In this document: positions 7,699-16,149 of the stretch, piece by piece | Numbering within the stretch: the first letter of the stretch is position 1 | How the letters are laid out: each line of letters opens with the position of its first letter | Source: Clostridia bacterium | Lineage (GTDB): Bacteria; Bacillota; Clostridia; Christensenellales; Aristaeellaceae | Length of the DNA stretch: 64,000 nt | Reading direction: 5' to 3' | NCBI GenBank assembly: GCA_017430225.1 | Contig: JAFRNK010000124.1 | Coordinates: forward strand, 62,001-126,000 | The notes under the pieces: generated by a model | Databases searched by the model: none | Seen by the model: only the letters and a program-made list of their open reading frames with translations | Told to the model about the DNA's origin: nothing | Program-made: the position numbers and the translations under genes

Positions 7699-9042
7699 TC
7701 AGTCCATCTTGACGATGTCGTCCATGTTTTCAACGATGTAGTCATCGATCTTGAGGGTGCCGTTGGCAACCGCTTCGTCCAGCGCTTTGTTGTAGCGCAC
7801 GTCGAGGTCGGCCAGCGCAGCGTCCACATCGGCCAGGCCGGTCAGGATCTTGTCGAATACATCCTTATAGCTGTCGCCTTCCAGCTGCAGCTTGCCGTCC
7901 GGCGTGCCGAAGCCGGTGTAGCGGTAGGAGCCGTCGCCGAAAGCTTTCCACTGCGGGGAAACTTCTGTCTTGGTGGACTGCGCCTTCACGTCGTCACGGG
8001 TGATCATGTCTTTTTCTTCTTCGAAGAGGTTCAGCAGGTTTTCTTCAGAGAGCAGCGCGTTCATGACCGCCATGACCTGCTCCTCGACGCCGTCCTGCAC
8101 CGCGCGCTGATTGACGACATAGAAGGTGGAGGGGTTGGAATACATCCTGTAGCGGGTATCTTCGGTCTCCGTGGGGTACGGGCCGACGCCCCACTCGAAG
8201 GTGGCGGGGAACTGTGTGGTCAGCACGCCTACGTCGGGGGAGAAGACCGGGATCATGCCGATGTTGCCGGCGGCGAACTGGGCACGCTTGGTATCGTCGT
8301 CCATGGTCTCATAGCCGGGGAACATGTCGCCGTTGTCGATGATCTTCAGCAGGTGCTTCATGTAGGGAGCAAGCGCAGAGAAGTTGTAACGGCCGGTGGC
8401 GTTGTCGAAGTGCATCCTGCCGGTGGAAGCAGAGGCGGGGGGCAGGATGAAGAAGAGCGGATAGGATACATAGGTCATGCCCAGGCCGTAGCCGTAGATC
8501 ATGCCGTTGCCGTTCTCAGTGATGGTGGAAGCAACCTTCTCCATCTCTTCCCAGGTCTTGGGGAATTCCAGACCCAGTTTCTCGAACAGTTCCATGTTGT
8601 AGGCCAGGCCGACCGTGGTGGCCTTGAAGGGCAGGGCATAGGTCTTGCCGTCGACCAGGCCGACGCCTTCAGAGTTCTTCTCTTTGTACGGAGCAATCAG
8701 TTCGGCACCGCCGGGCAGATCTTCCAGCGCGACCAGTTTGCCGGCGCTCGCGTACTGCGGGATCTTGTTGCACTTGAAGATGTAGGGCGCGGCATCACCG
8801 GTCAGCGACACGTCCAGCACGCTGTAATAGTCTGTGCCGTATACGGACAGTTCAATGATGATGCCCAGCTCTTTGCCGGGGCCGTTGTTGAACTTCTCCA
8901 CGAAGTCGGTGAACACGCCCTTACTGTGGGCGTCGTTGGACCATACCGTGATGGTGACAGGTTCCTTGGCTTCTGCCATTACGCCCTGCACGCAGGTGAG
9001 CAACAGCAGCAGGCACAGCGTTAATGCGATGATTTTCTTCAT
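7699..9042 (-). CDS. Extracellular carbohydrate-binding protein of an ABC transporter
   Basis: A 447-residue family-1 solute-binding protein. A signal peptide is obvious (MKKIIALTLCLLLLLTCVQGVMA, residues 1-23, cleavage after MAEA or just before). There is no clear lipobox, which is slightly unusual for a Gram-positive binding protein, although a Cys at residue 17 is present. The mature part starts VTITVWSNDAHSKG, the usual first strand of this family. It feeds the two permeases downstream. ATAAGGAGG precedes ATG 9042. The upstream two-component genes end in a terminator, so a separate promoter in 9043-9180 is expected. Confidence 0.9.
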   Translation of the reverse strand: MKKIIALTLCLLLLLTCVQGVMAEAKEPVTITVWSNDAHSKGVFTDFVEKFNNGPGKELGIIIELSVYGTDYYSVLDVSLTGDAAPYIFKCNKIPQYASAGKLVALEDLPGGAELIAPYKEKNSEGVGLVDGKTYALPFKATTVGLAYNMELFEKLGLEFPKTWEEMEKVASTITENGNGMIYGYGLGMTYVSYPLFFILPPASASTGRMHFDNATGRYNFSALAPYMKHLLKIIDNGDMFPGYETMDDDTKRAQFAAGNIGMIPVFSPDVGVLTTQFPATFEWGVGPYPTETEDTRYRMYSNPSTFYVVNQRAVQDGVEEQVMAVMNALLSEENLLNLFEEEKDMITRDDVKAQSTKTEVSPQWKAFGDGSYRYTGFGTPDGKLQLEGDSYKDVFDKILTGLADVDAALADLDVRYNKALDEAVANGTLKIDDYIVENMDDIVKMD

Positions 9043-9181
9043 GACGGGGTACCTCCTTATGTTGATTTGTCGGTTAAGGCATACGCCTTGCTAATTGTAT
9101 TATTTCACAGGATTGCCTCTTTGCCCAGAATGAAAAATCATCAGCTTTTTGTTTTATACGACAGGAATGCTACCAAATGAA

Positions 9182-9212
9182 ACAGACGGCAGGTACTGCG
9201 CCTGCCGTCTGT
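9182..9212 (-). terminator. Terminator-like hairpin after the two-component genes
   Basis: Perfect 12-bp stem, 9182-9193 with 9201-9212, 7-base loop, 33 bases after the response-regulator stop on the minus strand, followed by TTTCATTT. It separates the regulator genes from the binding-protein gene. Confidence 0.75.
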
Positions 9213-9244
9213 GCTGCCGGAAAAAGGACCGGCTGCCGGCTGTT

Positions 9245-9913
9245 TTATGCGTTTGTCAGGATGTTCAGGTCGCGCAGCATGGACACAACGTCGCGCATGC
9301 GCTTTTTGTTGAATTTCTTCAGGATATGGTTAGCCTGGGAACGGATCGTGGATTCCTCCACGAAGCGCTGTCGGGCGATGTCGCGATAGCTGTAGCCGTC
9401 GTTGATGAGCTTCAGCACTTCGTATTCTGCCGCGCTCAGCAGCAGCATGACCCGCAGCGCGTCCTGCACCTGGGACTGGTTGGCCTGCAGGCGCTGGTAT
9501 TCCCGTATGAACTTTTTTGCCACCTGCGGCCTCAATTGCAGTTCGTTTTCATAGACGTCCCGGATGGCGGTGACGATGGCTTCGGGTTCCATGGTCTTGG
9601 TAATATAGTCGGACGCGCCTGACTGATAGGCCTGGAAGAGGTATTTGTCATCTTCGTGAATGGTGACCACGATACAGCGGATATCAGGATCCGCCGAGTG
9701 GATGGCGCCGATAGCCTCTATACCTGCCGTGCGCGTCTCCATCTGGATATCCATGAGCACGACGTCCGGCTTTTCCTGGAGCGCCACTTCCACCGCTTCA
9801 CGGCCGGAGGACGCGAAAGCAACCACCTCGATGTCTTTGGCGGACTCGGTGATGATCTCATGCAGGTATTCGCGGATATCCTGCATATCGTCTGCTATTA
9901 CCACACGGATCAT
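9245..9913 (-). CDS. NarL/LuxR-type response regulator
   Basis: A 222-residue two-domain regulator. The receiver domain (residues 1-120) shows the acidic pair DD at 9-10, the phospho-acceptor Asp in DVVLMDIQM, and Lys in the SDYITK loop. The C-terminal LuxR helix-turn-helix is at about 155-215 (YEVLKLINDGYSYRDIARQRFVEESTIRSQANHILKKF). Its ATG overlaps the TGA of the kinase gene (ATGA), so translation is coupled. The likely target is the adjacent sugar transporter operon, or the carboligase operon, from genomic position only. Confidence 0.92.
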   Translation of the reverse strand: MIRVVIADDMQDIREYLHEIITESAKDIEVVAFASSGREAVEVALQEKPDVVLMDIQMETRTAGIEAIGAIHSADPDIRCIVVTIHEDDKYLFQAYQSGASDYITKTMEPEAIVTAIRDVYENELQLRPQVAKKFIREYQRLQANQSQVQDALRVMLLLSAAEYEVLKLINDGYSYRDIARQRFVEESTIRSQANHILKKFNKKRMRDVVSMLRDLNILTNA

Positions 9914-11433
9914 TGCTTTTTCCCTTTCTCTACGGTCGGAAGCATCAGCATGACGGAGGTATACTCTCCCTTCCTGCTGCTGATCTTGATTTGGCCCAGA
10001 TGCGCGTCGACGATTCTGTAAACATAGGTCAGTCCAAGGCCCCAGTTCAGGCGTCCGTTCTTGCTGCTGTAATGGGGCAGGAAAAGCTTTCTCTTTTCCG
10101 CGGGCGATATGCCTATGCCGTTGTCGGTGATCATGACCACAACCCAGCGGAAAAAGTACGCGGTGCTGATACGGATCGCCGGATGCTCCCGGTGAGCCTT
10201 TTCCACCGCTTCCACAGCGTTATTCAGGATATTGATCAGGGCCTGTTCCAGATGGTAGCGGTCGAAATATCCCAGCGGGCCGTGGAATACCGATTCGTCG
10301 ATCCTGACGCTGATTTGTTCCGGAAAAAAGGTTTTTTCCACCGCCTGCTGGACGATGGAGGACAGATCGCACGGCTTGAATCTGTAGTGCTGGTCGTTCA
10401 GGCGATCCAGCATCCGGGCGGTGTCTTCCAGGCTGCTGTTGACGAGACGGTCCAGTTTCTGCAAGTCAGGCAGATTGGCGGTTTCACTGCGCTTTTTCAG
10501 CTTTTCAATGTAGATATGCTGGGTGAACAGCTGATTCTTGTGGGAGTGCAGCATGTCTCCCAGGGTGTTGTTCATCAGCGTCAGGTTTTTCTGGACGGTT
10601 TTGCCCAGGAAAGGACGCATGGAAAGGTCCAGTCGGAAGGACAGCAGAATGGCCAGGCATACGACCATGAGAAAGAGCGTAGCCATGGGCAGCGGCAGGT
10701 AGACGCTGTGTGCGCTGGCCTGCTGGGTCTCAAAAATCCAGTAACCGCTCCTGTATACTTTTTCCGCCGAAATGCTGAAGGCGCCGAAATAAAACAAAAG
10801 CGCATAACCCGTATGCTGGATGGCCAGCATCACAGCGAGGAGGACGATCCTTCTGCACAGGTACGGCAGGCGGATCACGCAGGCATAAGCGACTAGGTCG
10901 CAGACTGGCAGCAGGATCACGGCCAGGGACATGGCTTTGTAGAGCACGGTCGCCGTCTGCAAAAGAGGATAGGCCGCCGCGTGGAGATGGCAGAAAACAT
11001 AGATCCGGTTGGAAATGTAAGGATCAAAGTAAATCAGGGTAATGACCGGCACGGCGAACACCAGGCGGTGGATCCACGTGCCGGCTTTCCATCCTGCGCG
11101 GTACCACCTGAGGCAGGCGTGCAGTTCCAGGGCAAATAGGCAGTTGGAAATTTGGTACAGGAAAAGCCCGGCGTTCATGAAGCGCAAGACCACTGACAGT
11201 GGGAAATGGAAGCGCTGCACCAGGGAGGAATACATCCTGTAATCCAGGACGTAAAGGGGGTTGGTGGTATAGAAGTAATAGTTGCCGAAGACGCTGATGT
11301 GAAAAACGAGCGAGAACAGCGAAAAGATGCTGCCGACAGCCATCAGGATAAAAAAGAAAGAGTAACGGCTGTGATGGTCAAACAGCATCAGAATGACGGA
11401 GGAAACCATCAGGATGCCGATGGAAAAAAGCAT
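9910..11433 (-). CDS. Membrane sensor histidine kinase
   Basis: A 507-residue kinase. The N-terminal half is hydrophobic with about seven to eight membrane segments (residues about 1-275) and no large external loop, so it probably senses within the membrane or near it. The phospho-acceptor region is MLHSHKNQLFTQHIY, and the ATPase domain has the N box ALINILNNAVEAVEKA and G box ITDNGIGISP and GLGLTYV. ATG 11433 is preceded by AAAGGAGGAAACC; the frame is open further upstream but would cover the terminator of the carboligase operon. It is the partner of the response regulator, overlapping it by four bases. Confidence 0.9.
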   Translation of the reverse strand: MLFSIGILMVSSVILMLFDHHSRYSFFFILMAVGSIFSLFSLVFHISVFGNYYFYTTNPLYVLDYRMYSSLVQRFHFPLSVVLRFMNAGLFLYQISNCLFALELHACLRWYRAGWKAGTWIHRLVFAVPVITLIYFDPYISNRIYVFCHLHAAAYPLLQTATVLYKAMSLAVILLPVCDLVAYACVIRLPYLCRRIVLLAVMLAIQHTGYALLFYFGAFSISAEKVYRSGYWIFETQQASAHSVYLPLPMATLFLMVVCLAILLSFRLDLSMRPFLGKTVQKNLTLMNNTLGDMLHSHKNQLFTQHIYIEKLKKRSETANLPDLQKLDRLVNSSLEDTARMLDRLNDQHYRFKPCDLSSIVQQAVEKTFFPEQISVRIDESVFHGPLGYFDRYHLEQALINILNNAVEAVEKAHREHPAIRISTAYFFRWVVVMITDNGIGISPAEKRKLFLPHYSSKNGRLNWGLGLTYVYRIVDAHLGQIKISSRKGEYTSVMLMLPTVEKGKKQ

Positions 11434-11455
11434 GGTTTCCTCCTTTCTGTGAAGA

Positions 11456-11489
11456 AGGCGCGGCGCTGGATGATGCCAGCGCTGCGCCT
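11456..11489 (-). terminator. Terminator-like hairpin after the carboligase-like gene
   Basis: Stem of 14 bp with one mismatch (11456-11469 with 11476-11489) and a 6-base loop. It follows the minus-strand stop at 11508. The T content after it is low, so termination may be partial and the kinase gene may be reached by read-through. Confidence 0.6.
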
Positions 11490-11507
11490 GTTGTAACACT
11501 TGCGATA

Positions 11508-13199
11508 TCAGGCCTCCTGCGGAGCCCAGGACTTGATGGCAGCGATGGAGCCGCCCATGTCGCACAGCTGGGTCTTAATGCAGATGGCGTCGATCAGGTA
11601 GCACCGGCCGGAAGCTTCGGTGGAAGCCTTGGCGCGAATCAGGGCGCTGTGCAGCTCGTCGGGGCTGAACACGCGCTCGGCGACGCAGCCGTAGGCTTCG
11701 CCCAGCTTCACGTAATCGATAGTGCCGTCCTGGTTATAGGGCATATCCACGGCGTATTCGAAGCCGTAGCCCTTCTGGTTCTGGCGGATCAGGCCCAGGT
11801 AAGCGTTGTTGACCACCACGACGATGATGGGTTTCTTGAAGGCGGAGGCCACGGCGATCTCTTCGCCCATGAAGGTCAGGCCGAAGTCGCCCACGACCGT
11901 GACGCAGTCGCATTCAGGATGGGCCACTTTCACGCCGAGCAGGGCGGGAATCTCGTAGCCCAGCGTGCCGGCACCGCCGGAGGGCAGGTATTTGCCAGCC
12001 TTGTTGATGGTCTGCAGCTGGCCGCTCCAGATCTGGGTGATGCCGCAGCCGGAGGTGAAGTAGGTCTCGTCGCCGAAGACGTCGTTGACCTCCTGGAATA
12101 CGCGGTGAGGCATCATGGGGCTGCAGTTGTAATCGGTCTTGCGCGCCAGTTCCTTGCGCAGGGCGGGGATCTGCGCCACACGGGGAGCGGCGGCCCATTC
12201 CTTGCCTTCAGCTTCCTTGATCAGCGCTTCGACAGCCAATGCGGCGTCGGAAACGATGGCGAGGTCAGGCTCGAAGACCATGCCGATCTGGCGGGGCTCG
12301 ATGTTGACGTGGATGAACTTGCGGCCTTCGCGGTAGGTCTTCAGATCGCCGGTGTGGCGGTCGGAGAAGCGGTTGCCGATGGCCAGCACGAGGTCGGAAT
12401 CGAGAAGCACGCGGTTGCCGATGGGCTGACCCACCTGGATGCCGGCGTGGCCTGCGTTGAGGGGATGATTCTCGGGAATGCCGCCCTTGGCCTGATAGGT
12501 GGTGATCACGGGCACCTGGAGTTTTTCAGCCAGCGCGACAACGCGGTCGGAGCAGCCGCTGATCAGGCAGCCGCCGCCCATGATGATGACAGGCGCTTTG
12601 CTCTCGCGGATCATTTCGATGGCCTGGCGGATCTTCGCCTGGTCGGGAGCGGGCTTTTCCACGGGCAGGGGCTCATAAGTATTGATATCGAAATCGAATT
12701 CGGCTTTCTGGATGTCCAGCGGGAGCTCCAGCAGCACGGGGCCGGGGCGGCCGGAACGCATGAGCCAGAAGGCTTCACGCATGATTTCGGGCAGCTTGTC
12801 GGCTTCCTTCAGGCACCAGGCTTTCTTGGTGACGGTCTTGACGATGTCGGGCATGTCCACGCACTGGAAGGGCTCCTGACGCAGCTGGTTCAGGTTGGCC
12901 TGACCGACCACGCAGAAAACGGGCATGGAATCGATGAAGGCGGTGTAAAGGCCGGTCACGAAGTTGGTCGCGCCGGGGCCGGCGGAGCAGATCGCCAGGG
13001 CGATTTCATGCTTGGCGCGCTGGTAGCCGTCCGCGGCGTGCACGCAGGCTTCCTCGTGGCGCATGGTGAAATGCTGGATCGGGGCGTGCTCCAGGTATTT
13101 GTATACCGGGTTGATGGCCGCGCCGGGGATGCCGAATGCGGTCGTAATGCCTTCCTTGCAGATGATCTCCACAAGCGCCTGAGCAACTGTCATTTTCAT
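11508..13199 (-). CDS. Glyoxylate carboligase-like TPP enzyme
   Basis: A 563-residue ThDP enzyme of the acetolactate synthase superfamily. It resembles tartronate-semialdehyde synthase (Gcl): AFGIPGAAINP near the start, LMRSGRPGPVLLELPLDIQ, IGNRFSDRHTGDLKTYREGRK, and the TPP site GDFGLTF...NNAYLGLIRQ, where Gcl also has GDF instead of GDG. Gcl condenses two glyoxylates to tartronate semialdehyde plus CO2. At the position where E. coli Gcl has Val51, this protein has Glu49 (RHEEA), the usual catalytic Glu of the superfamily, so its chemistry may differ. ATG 13199 fits AAAGGATGAAGAAT; the upstream in-frame ATGs overlap the neighbouring gene. A hydroxyacid dehydrogenase lies directly upstream. 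Confidence 0.8.
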   Translation of the reverse strand: MKMTVAQALVEIICKEGITTAFGIPGAAINPVYKYLEHAPIQHFTMRHEEACVHAADGYQRAKHEIALAICSAGPGATNFVTGLYTAFIDSMPVFCVVGQANLNQLRQEPFQCVDMPDIVKTVTKKAWCLKEADKLPEIMREAFWLMRSGRPGPVLLELPLDIQKAEFDFDINTYEPLPVEKPAPDQAKIRQAIEMIRESKAPVIIMGGGCLISGCSDRVVALAEKLQVPVITTYQAKGGIPENHPLNAGHAGIQVGQPIGNRVLLDSDLVLAIGNRFSDRHTGDLKTYREGRKFIHVNIEPRQIGMVFEPDLAIVSDAALAVEALIKEAEGKEWAAAPRVAQIPALRKELARKTDYNCSPMMPHRVFQEVNDVFGDETYFTSGCGITQIWSGQLQTINKAGKYLPSGGAGTLGYEIPALLGVKVAHPECDCVTVVGDFGLTFMGEEIAVASAFKKPIIVVVVNNAYLGLIRQNQKGYGFEYAVDMPYNQDGTIDYVKLGEAYGCVAERVFSPDELHSALIRAKASTEASGRCYLIDAICIKTQLCDMGGSIAAIKSWAPQEA

Positions 13200-13218
13200 A
13201 TTCTTCATCCTTTCTTTA

Positions 13219-14184
13219 TTATGGATTGACAACATTGACCGGTTTGCCGGACAGATAAGCTTTCACGTTTTCCACGGTGCAGTCCATGATGCGCTGGCGG
13301 CTTTCCTTGGGCGCCCATGAAATATGCGGGGTGATATAGCAGTTTTTGGCTTTCAGCAGGGGATTGTCGCCTTTGATGGGTTCGGAGGACACCACGTCCA
13401 GGCCGGCGGCGTAAACCTTGCCGCTGTTCAGCGCGTCCGCCAGATCCTGCTCGGCCACGAGCGGACCGCGGGAGTTGTTCAGGATGATGACGCCGTCTTT
13501 CATCTTCTCGATGGCCGCGGCGTTGATGATCTCTTTCGTGTCCGGGAACAGGGGGCAGTGCAGCGCGATGACGTCGGAAGTCCTGAGCAGGGTGTCCAGG
13601 TCAGTGTACTCGGCGATCTGCCTGCCGCTCTCGCTTTCGTTTTTGTCGTAGGCCAGGATTTTCATGCCCAGCGCTTTCGCGATGCGGCCGGTCTGCTGGC
13701 CGATGCGCCCGAAGCCGATGATGCCCATCACTTTGTGGTCCAGCTCGATCAGCGGGTAATGCCAGTAGCAGAAATCGGGACATTTTTCCCAGTCGCCCCG
13801 GTGCACGCTTTCGCTGTGGTCAGCCACGTGATGGCAAATCTCCAGCAGCATGGCGATGGCGAACTGCGCCACGGACGCGGTGCCGTAGGTGGGCACGTTG
13901 GATACGGAGATGCCCTTTTTCCGGGCGTATGCCACATCCACGATGTTGTAGCCGGTGGCAAGCACCGCGATATAGCGGATGGAGGGGCAGGCGTCCAGCA
14001 CGTTCGCCGTGATGGGCGTCTTGTTGGTGATGACGACTTCCGCGTCGCCGATGCGGTCAATGATTTCCTGTTCGTCTGACAGGCTGGTCCTGTCATATAC
14101 CTTGAGCTCGCCCAGCGCGGCCAGCGCTTCCCAGCTCAGGTCTCCGGGGTTCTCGGTATAACCGTCCAATATTACGATCCGCAT
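13219..14184 (-). CDS. D-2-hydroxyacid dehydrogenase (glycerate/hydroxypyruvate reductase-like)
   Basis: A 321-residue NAD(P)-dependent enzyme. The Rossmann motif is VMGIIGFGRIGQQTGRIAKALG (residues about 146-170), the substrate Arg region is LNNSRGPLVAEQDLADAL, and the catalytic His is in YITPHISWA near residue 290. The arrangement matches glycerate dehydrogenase / hydroxypyruvate reductase. Together with the carboligase-like gene 19 bases downstream it could reduce tartronate semialdehyde or hydroxypyruvate to glycerate. SD GGAGG lies 9 bases before ATG 14184, and the isomerase-like gene ends only 4 bases upstream, so the three genes form one operon. Confidence 0.88.
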   Translation of the reverse strand: MRIVILDGYTENPGDLSWEALAALGELKVYDRTSLSDEQEIIDRIGDAEVVITNKTPITANVLDACPSIRYIAVLATGYNIVDVAYARKKGISVSNVPTYGTASVAQFAIAMLLEICHHVADHSESVHRGDWEKCPDFCYWHYPLIELDHKVMGIIGFGRIGQQTGRIAKALGMKILAYDKNESESGRQIAEYTDLDTLLRTSDVIALHCPLFPDTKEIINAAAIEKMKDGVIILNNSRGPLVAEQDLADALNSGKVYAAGLDVVSSEPIKGDNPLLKAKNCYITPHISWAPKESRQRIMDCTVENVKAYLSGKPVNVVNP

Positions 14185-14188
14185 GCGA

Positions 14189-15079
14189 TCAATCCTCCAG
14201 CATCGCCCAGGCGCGGTTCAATACGCGCTTGGTATTGGCCAATACGATCTGCTCGTCCTCGCCGGGACGCAGGGTGACTTCCATGGAGAGCACGTAGGGC
14301 TCCTCGGCGTTGAAGAAGCCTTCTTCCTTGAGCACCCGCAGATAATCCAGAAGCTCCGGTGTGTCGTTGGCGCTGTTGGGATAGCCCATGCGTGGATGCA
14401 GGTCGCCGTAACCGTCGCAGCCGGGCTTGACCACCGCGTTGCCGAAGTGGAAGTGCGTGATGTAGGGGCGCAGGGTACGAATGACGAATTTGCTGGTTTC
14501 ATAGGTGGTGGGGAAGTGGCTCAGGTCCACCAGCAGGCCGAAATTGCTGTGGGTGGTGCGCATGTCGGCAGCGAACCGGGCGGCATAGGGGGCGGGGCCG
14601 ATCAGCGCGGCCTTGTCCATGTCGTAGTCGAACACTTCCAGCTCCACGTTCATGCCCTTTTTCGCGGCGTAGTCACATACGTTCCGGGTGGTTTTCAGAA
14701 GCTGGCAATAAGCCTGATCCTTTGTCTCTTCCTGCCATTTCCCGGCGAGGAAGGCAATGCCCTTGGCTCCCAAGTATTCGGCTTCGTCCAGCGCTTCAAT
14801 CAGCGTGGCTTCCGCCTTCCGGCGCTCCGCCTCGTCCAGGGCGTTGGGGTTCAGCTTGGGCCCCAGCAGGCGGGGCTGCGCGCCGTAGCAGACCTTCAGG
14901 TGGCTCTGCTCGAGCAGTTTTTTGGCTTCTTCGTCTTTGGCGCCGTAGCCTTTGAGTTCGATGGCGTCAAAAAAATCGTCCCGGCAGATTGCACGCAGGG
15001 AATCCATCGGGTCGCTCAGCGGATAGCTCATCCACTGAATGGTGCCCACAAGAAAATACTTGTGAATAGAATCCTTCAT
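14189..15079 (-). CDS. Sugar phosphate isomerase/epimerase-like TIM barrel
   Basis: A 296-residue AP-endonuclease-2-type TIM barrel. Candidate metal ligands sit on successive strands: Glu in MNVELEVFDYD, Asp in GLLVDLSHFP, His in YITHFHFGN, and Glu in VLSMEVTL. Hydroxypyruvate isomerase (Hyi) belongs to this fold and usually accompanies Gcl, which fits the operon, but the sequence is not a textbook Hyi and could be another keto-sugar isomerase. SD AAAGGAGAG precedes ATG 15079. It is the first gene of the operon facing the IclR-type regulator, with an operator-like palindrome at its transcription start. Confidence 0.8.
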   Translation of the reverse strand: MKDSIHKYFLVGTIQWMSYPLSDPMDSLRAICRDDFFDAIELKGYGAKDEEAKKLLEQSHLKVCYGAQPRLLGPKLNPNALDEAERRKAEATLIEALDEAEYLGAKGIAFLAGKWQEETKDQAYCQLLKTTRNVCDYAAKKGMNVELEVFDYDMDKAALIGPAPYAARFAADMRTTHSNFGLLVDLSHFPTTYETSKFVIRTLRPYITHFHFGNAVVKPGCDGYGDLHPRMGYPNSANDTPELLDYLRVLKEEGFFNAEEPYVLSMEVTLRPGEDEQIVLANTKRVLNRAWAMLED

Positions 15080-15140
15080 CGTCGTTCTCTCCTTTTTTTG
15101 AAATCAACGTTTCCGGGCTCGTCAGTCACATGATTTTAAT

Positions 15141-15161
15141 AATTGAAACTCATTTTCAATT
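15141..15161. promoter_or_regulatory. Palindromic operator for the IclR-type regulator
   Basis: Perfect 8-bp arms AATTGAAA and TTTCAATT around a 5-base centre. It lies at the predicted start of the minus-strand operon. Its left half is repeated as ATTGAAA at 15233-15239, over the -35 box of the regulator gene, with a degenerate right half. Length and position fit an IclR site. Confidence 0.7.
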
Positions 15162-15168
15162 ACAATTT

Positions 15169-15197
15169 ATTTTATCATACGGCATTTTTGCTGTCAA
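15169..15197 (-). promoter_or_regulatory. Promoter of the isomerase-dehydrogenase-carboligase operon
   Basis: On the minus strand TTGACA (15192-15197), a 17-bp spacer and TAAAAT (15169-15174). Start of transcription is expected near 15162, at the edge of the palindrome. Confidence 0.75.
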
Positions 15198-15233
15198 TAG
15201 CGCGGGCACAAGAGTTTCCGGGTATTTTATTTA

Positions 15234-15262
15234 TTGAAATTCTATTGTGAATATGCTAATCT
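15234..15262 (+). promoter_or_regulatory. Promoter of the IclR-type regulator gene
   Basis: TTGAAA (15234-15239), a 17-bp spacer and TAATCT (15257-15262). The -35 box lies inside an imperfect copy of the operator, which suggests autoregulation. Confidence 0.6.
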
Positions 15263-15316
15263 AAAGGTGTGGACTGTGTCATGGCAGTCATGACCGACCG
15301 GGAGGGGAGCAGACAG

Positions 15317-16081
15317 ATGAACGGTACCAATCAGAACCTGTCCATCATGAAGGCGCTGGACATCATCGAATATCTGGCTGAAAAAAACAACGAGCCGCAG
15401 CGTCTGCGCGACATTGCGGAGGCGCTGGGGATGAACATCAGCACCGTATCGCGCTTCCTCTCCTCGCTGGTGCTGCGGGGATATGTGCGCCAGGACGCCG
15501 ATTCGTCCCGCTATTTCCTCTCGCTGCGGTTTTGCGGCATCGCGGACAGGATCAACGCCAATCTGCAGGTGTACACGCTCGCGCTGCCTGTGATGAAGGA
15601 AATCAGTAGCACGCTCAAGGAGAGCGTGTGCCTGGGCATCGAACAGAACGCCATGGTGGAATACATCGGCGTCGTCTCCGCGGCGGACCAGATGATGCGG
15701 ACGATGCAGCGCATCGGCAACCGCGCGCCTATGTACTGCACCGGCATCGGCAAGCTGCTGCTCTGCGCGCATACCCGGGAGGAAGTGCGGCACATCCTGC
15801 AGCAGCGGGGCATGGACGCGTTCACGCCCCATACCATTACCGACGAAAACGCCCTGCTCGAAGAGCTGGACAGGGTCCGCGAGCAAGGCTATGCCTATGA
15901 CAACGAGGAATGCGAGATCGGCGCCCGCTGCGTCGCCATGCCGGTCTACAACCAGTATCACCAGATCATTGCCGGCGTGAGCGTCACGGGCCCGATCTTC
16001 CGCCTGACGGATCAGAAGATCCGGGAGTTCCTGCCGTATTTTTCCGCCCAGGTGCAGCGGATTTCGTCGCTGCTGATCTGA
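15317..16081 (+). CDS. IclR-family transcriptional regulator
   Basis: A 254-residue regulator with the usual two domains. The N-terminal winged helix-turn-helix (residues about 10-75) contains RLRDIAEALGMNISTVSRFLSSLVLRGYV. The effector domain (about 90-254) ends with the family pattern CVAMPVYNQYHQIIAGVSVTGP. ATG 15317 is preceded by GGAGGGGAG; in-frame starts upstream lack this. It is divergent from the isomerase/dehydrogenase/carboligase operon and the gap holds palindromes over both promoters. It most likely represses that operon until a keto- or hydroxy-acid effector binds. Confidence 0.92.
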   Translation: MNGTNQNLSIMKALDIIEYLAEKNNEPQRLRDIAEALGMNISTVSRFLSSLVLRGYVRQDADSSRYFLSLRFCGIADRINANLQVYTLALPVMKEISSTLKESVCLGIEQNAMVEYIGVVSAADQMMRTMQRIGNRAPMYCTGIGKLLLCAHTREEVRHILQQRGMDAFTPHTITDENALLEELDRVREQGYAYDNEECEIGARCVAMPVYNQYHQIIAGVSVTGPIFRLTDQKIREFLPYFSAQVQRISSLLI

Positions 16082-16149
16082 GAAGAAGGGATATATATCA
16101 TTGGCTCACTGCCACAGCGGACAAGACAGGTTATTCGGAGAGTATTCGT

